Source: Dipteronia dyeriana (lineage: Eukaryota > Streptophyta > Magnoliopsida > Sapindales > Sapindaceae). Taken from it: 64,000 nucleotides of DNA. The stretch covers positions 71,288,587-71,352,586 of the forward strand of contig CM065295.1 in NCBI GenBank assembly GCA_032871835.1, in the 5' to 3' direction. Each line of letters opens with the position of its first letter. Positions within the stretch are counted from its first letter, which is position 1. A model generated the notes under the pieces. It ran no database searches and was not told where the DNA came from. It saw only the letters and a program-made list of their open reading frames with translations. A program made the position numbers and the translations under genes. Below, in pieces: positions 60,651 to 64,000 of the stretch.

Positions 60651-61469
60651 TTCTTGTAAAATTTTACTGTATACAAGTATTAGTAGATATGGCATAGTTG
60701 ATGGATATAAAAACAATGGAATAAAACAGACTGGTTGTGTAGAATGTAGATACATATTAATATAGTGTAATGTGGTTGAAAACGGCGATGTTAATTAGAT
60801 GAGTAATTGGTACTAGAAGTGATAAAATGATGCATACGAATGCATCAGGGAAAATCAAGAACAATAATTGAGTGTTACGATTCTGAGAGAAAACATAAGA
60901 CTTTGCCAAAACTGTGCGTATCTAGTCCTATTGGTATATGATGAATTAACAACAGTCTATTTTGTGTTCTAGTTGTTCCCTTAATTCTAGAGGAGGAGGC
61001 GAAGAAAAATTAGCTGTGAATTGACAATGAGATTATAGACTGGTTTCAGTGTTTTTGACTATGTTAAAGCTAAACAATTAGCTGTGTTAGTAACCCAGAG
61101 CTTTCTGTAGTGAAATGTAGACACTATCATTGTAAACTCATTTATCAGTTGGCAAGAGAGACATAAATTCAGAAGGTTACATGGTTGAGGAGTAAATTGC
61201 AGTTTTTAAGCTTGAAATGTGTAAATTTCATAAATGTTTATATGTTATTATATGTTATCGGTTTCTTGTTTTTTCCTTCTTTACTGTTACTGTTTTCCGC
61301 TTTCTTTCTTTTTTTTTTTTTTTTTTTGGTGGAGATGTAATCTTGTTGGTGTGGCATTGTCCTTGTTATGTTACCTATTGCATTGTCATGTTGGATTTTG
61401 CCAGTCGACTGCCTTGTTGAGATACATGTATATATGTATATGGGTTGAAAATTAATTTGGGACAAGGGT

Positions 61470-61760
61470 TGAAAATTCAAATACAGGGCTAGAAAGTCCA
61501 AATCTAGAGCATAAATCCAATTCAGGGCTTAAAATCTCTTTCCAGGGCTTTAAATCCCATTCAGTGTTTGAAATCACTTTCTACGGCTTGATATTGCTGT
61601 ATAGAGCTTGAAGTTTCTTTCCAGGGCTTGATATTGATATACAGGGCTTTAAATCCCTTTCTAGGGCTTGATATTTCTGTACATTGACTTAAAATCTATT
61701 TCAGGGCTTGAAATCCCTTCCAGGTGCTTCAAATCCAAGTTCTGGGCATGAAGTCCAAGA
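61470..61760 (+). repeat. Motif array 'gggcttgaaatccctttcca'
   Basis: About 13 degenerate units of 20-25 bases. The neighbouring array at 61925-62140 has the opposite orientation. Confidence 0.85.
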
Positions 61761-61924
61761 TATGAAAATGAAGTTATATAATATTAAAAAAATAACAAAA
61801 TGGCTTACTGAAATCTCTATAATAATTTGTGTACCCATAGTGAAGACATTGACCTCTAAGAATAAAAACAATTGTCTTGAAATCTAACAATTTAAAATCA
61901 GTTGCCTGTAGCCTATTGGTAAGT

Positions 61925-62140
61925 AAACCGATTGAGTTTGAAGCCCTTGACATGGATTTTTAAAGCCATTGATAATGATTTTTGAAGCCATTTAAATTGA
62001 TTTTTAAGCCATGTACAAGGATTTGAAGCAATATAAAGGGATTTCAAGCCTTGCCACAAGGGTTTTAAGCCCGACACCCGAACTTCAGGCTCTGGACATG
62101 ATTTCAAGCTCTGCTCTTGGTTTCAAGCCCTTGATAGAGT
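61925..62140 (-). repeat. Opposed motif array 'ggatttcaagcc'
   Basis: About nine units (tttgaagccc, tttcaagccttg, gatttcaagctct) in reverse orientation to 61470-61760. Together they form a loose inverted pair with a spacer of about 165 bases. Confidence 0.8.
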
Positions 62141-63767
62141 TTTCAAGCACAAAAAGCAACCCTACACAGCATTTCATCCCCACCAAGAAAACATGACAAG
62201 GACAATGGAACCCAGACACAGTCGTCCATCATCACAACCAAAAAATAAACCAAAGAGAAACAACAAAACAATTAACAAGCATAAACGAACTAAACAGATT
62301 ATCTATATACAACTTTGGAGAGAAAGCAAACAATGCCAAAGACGACTTATACATGCCTTGTTTCCTCTGGTATGCTGAACATTGTACATTACTATCCAAA
62401 ATCGTCAGTGAGAAACAACACATGATCAATCAATTTCCACAAAAAAAAAATCAACAATACCATATTTCTCAAATGACCTTCAGTTTACCAGGAATTAAAG
62501 TAAATATTCTCATGCACCAATGAACAATCAAGCAATATATAGTCCTTGCTTTTTCCTATCCAACAAAAGACATCACAAACAACAAAGTAAATCTAATAAA
62601 CCTCAGTTCACTACAATTTAAATTAGGACAACAAAAATACTTAAGCTTTTGAAGGGGACAGTTTGTTACTCACTAGAATGTTTAAGGACCCGTCTTTGAC
62701 TTCCTTAGATAGCTAGCTAGCTTGAGTTTCCTTTGCTTCGATCTACAAGCCACAACAAGATATTGTGAGCAAAACAAGATTTCGAGAAAGTAAATTGGTA
62801 TATAACTTGAACAATGTTTCCTTCCAATTCCACAAGTTCAAGCTGTCAATGACTAACAATATTCAACAATACTGACTCTAAGCCAAAATGCAACAAAAAC
62901 ATTTGAATCACCCAAAAAGCACGATGAGATTGATGTTTATTAGAGTGAAATATATAAGTTAAGACAAGACAGTTATACAATCAGATACCAGATAAGAGTT
63001 GACATACGGGTTTGTTTATTATACTCATTTCAATATTCCACCGTGTTAGAAAGAAACCAATTAACTATAAATGATAAAAAATCAAGCAGAACACCAAATA
63101 TGCTGTAAGGGAACTTTAGGGGCAACATACCTTAAAGTACACTTGAGGTTTCTACTCTTTCAATCTATCAAGAAAATTGATCCAATCAATCTTGCTAGGT
63201 TGTAGTAGCTCTTTTCCATTAATCCAATAATGGAGAATGATCTTTCCCTTTTACTGAAAGAATTTTCTCTGTAACCAAATTGCATTTCTCAAATATCTGT
63301 GGAGCCATGAATCAGAATTGAAAATCAAGCTTTAACACGTGCTTATGAAAACTAGAGAGAGAAACTCATTGCTGTATCTCGCCTCTCTCTCTATATCTTT
63401 ATGTTTTTTGGGTTTGTAAATAGTGACGGAATAGAAGTATTGAAGAGGGTTTGTAAATGGTGATGGAATCAGAGTATTGCAGTTGGGGAGAAGAAAGTTT
63501 CTAGAGATGAAAGAAAGTTGAAGAGAAGAGATTAAGAGATGACTATGTGGAATATGTCAAACACGGGAGTTGTAATCGTGGAAGAAGGAAGGGAAGGGTA
63601 GTTGCGGAAAACACAACTGTTGGTGGGTAGTTTTGTCATTACGGTTCATATATATGGGAAGGGTAACTTAGTCCATCAGGGACATTACATGCAAAGTAAA
63701 CTTTTTGTAAGTTTTTCAAAGAGACATTTTTTTTCAAACATAGCAGTGGACTTTAATGTAAAGGCCC

Positions 63768-64000
63768 TAAAAAAACAATGAATAATGCTAGGCTATCCCA
63801 AAAACTTAACCAAATATATATATCCACCTTTGGTATGTGAGTTGTCGGTATCATTTAAATTATAAGACTATGGAATAAGGGATATGATGTTGATAATTCA
63901 TATAGTCACATGTCATATCATTTGAATAATGAGAATTTAAGTAATTTTTTTGGATAACTTAATATTAGTCGAAAGAGTTGCTTTTTCATTTCGATGGAAT
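63768..64000. other. Right edge, no gene recognised
   Basis: AT-rich DNA to the end of the window. No feature seen. Confidence 0.5.

Larger units (their letters stand above)
59757..63767. mobile_element. Probable non-autonomous MULE related to the giant element
   Basis: Left end GGGATTTCACATTGA and right end (reverse complement) GGGCCTTTACATTAA, with further shared 'aaatgtctctt' in both terminal regions. The right terminal region matches the giant MULE's left end ('aaagttt(a/g)ctttgcatg', 'ctaa...acccttccca'). Inside are opposed motif arrays of the same kind as in the giant element. No transposase is seen. No target duplication was found (gatgtggc versus taaaaaaac), so the exact borders are uncertain. 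Confidence 0.55.

Noticed and set aside
61217..61501. Three overlapping frames around a T-run
   Set aside because: Caused by a poly-T stretch; no codon or motif support.
59757..63767. Target duplication for the smaller MULE
   Set aside because: Flanks gatgtggc and taaaaaaac do not match; borders are left uncertain.

Overview
The window looks like nuclear DNA of a eudicot plant. It is AT-rich, has two intron-bearing genes with GT/AG introns whose predicted proteins match well-known plant families, and is otherwise packed with nested plant transposable elements. I cannot name the species.

Only two host genes look intact, and they converge in the middle. A triphosphate tunnel metalloenzyme gene of the TTM1/TTM2 (uridine-kinase-like plus CYTH) type is on the + strand (coding 35780-44433, 11 coding exons plus a probable 5' UTR exon at about 34440-34628, 661 aa). 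An H/ACA snoRNP core protein gene, NHP2, is on the - strand (45297-47677, 4 exons, 156 aa), with telo-box and site II motifs upstream. The long TTM introns carry a 1-kb LTR element with complete ends, a LINE 3' tail and a SINE-like repeat.

Left part (1-6527): a Mutator-like element (MULE, 1113-5303, perfect 9-bp target duplication) sits inside another MULE (282-5359), and the inner one has itself received a solo LTR (2253-4499, target duplication CCAAC).

6528-34309: inverted termini suggest one giant MULE of about 27.8 kb. It holds a decayed MuDR-type transposase (+), a decayed Ulp1/C48-protease gene with a DUF1985-like N-terminal part (-, the Kaonashi-type MULE arrangement), a captured and broken cyclophilin, arrays of a short 'aagcccgggaatt' motif, a solo LTR of the same family as the first, and a CACTA-like element (23516-29426) that interrupts the protease gene and itself contains a structurally complete hAT element (24542-28560, 8-bp target duplication). 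A 2-kb tandem duplication of the protease 3' half includes the CACTA end, which orders these events.

Right part (48-64 kb): a candidate GC-rich LTR (48229-48845), a decayed Ty1/copia element on the - strand with one 1.95-kb LTR (52402-54353), two remnants of a plant-transposon protein family (one here at 54.5-55.4 kb, one at 18.1-19.4 kb), a second copia pol remnant (55.8-58.0 kb), a fossil hAT end, and a 4-kb probable non-autonomous MULE (59757-63767) related to the giant one. No tRNA, rRNA or CRISPR array was seen. Element boundaries and exon borders were read by eye; similarity statements rest on motif recognition, not on searches.
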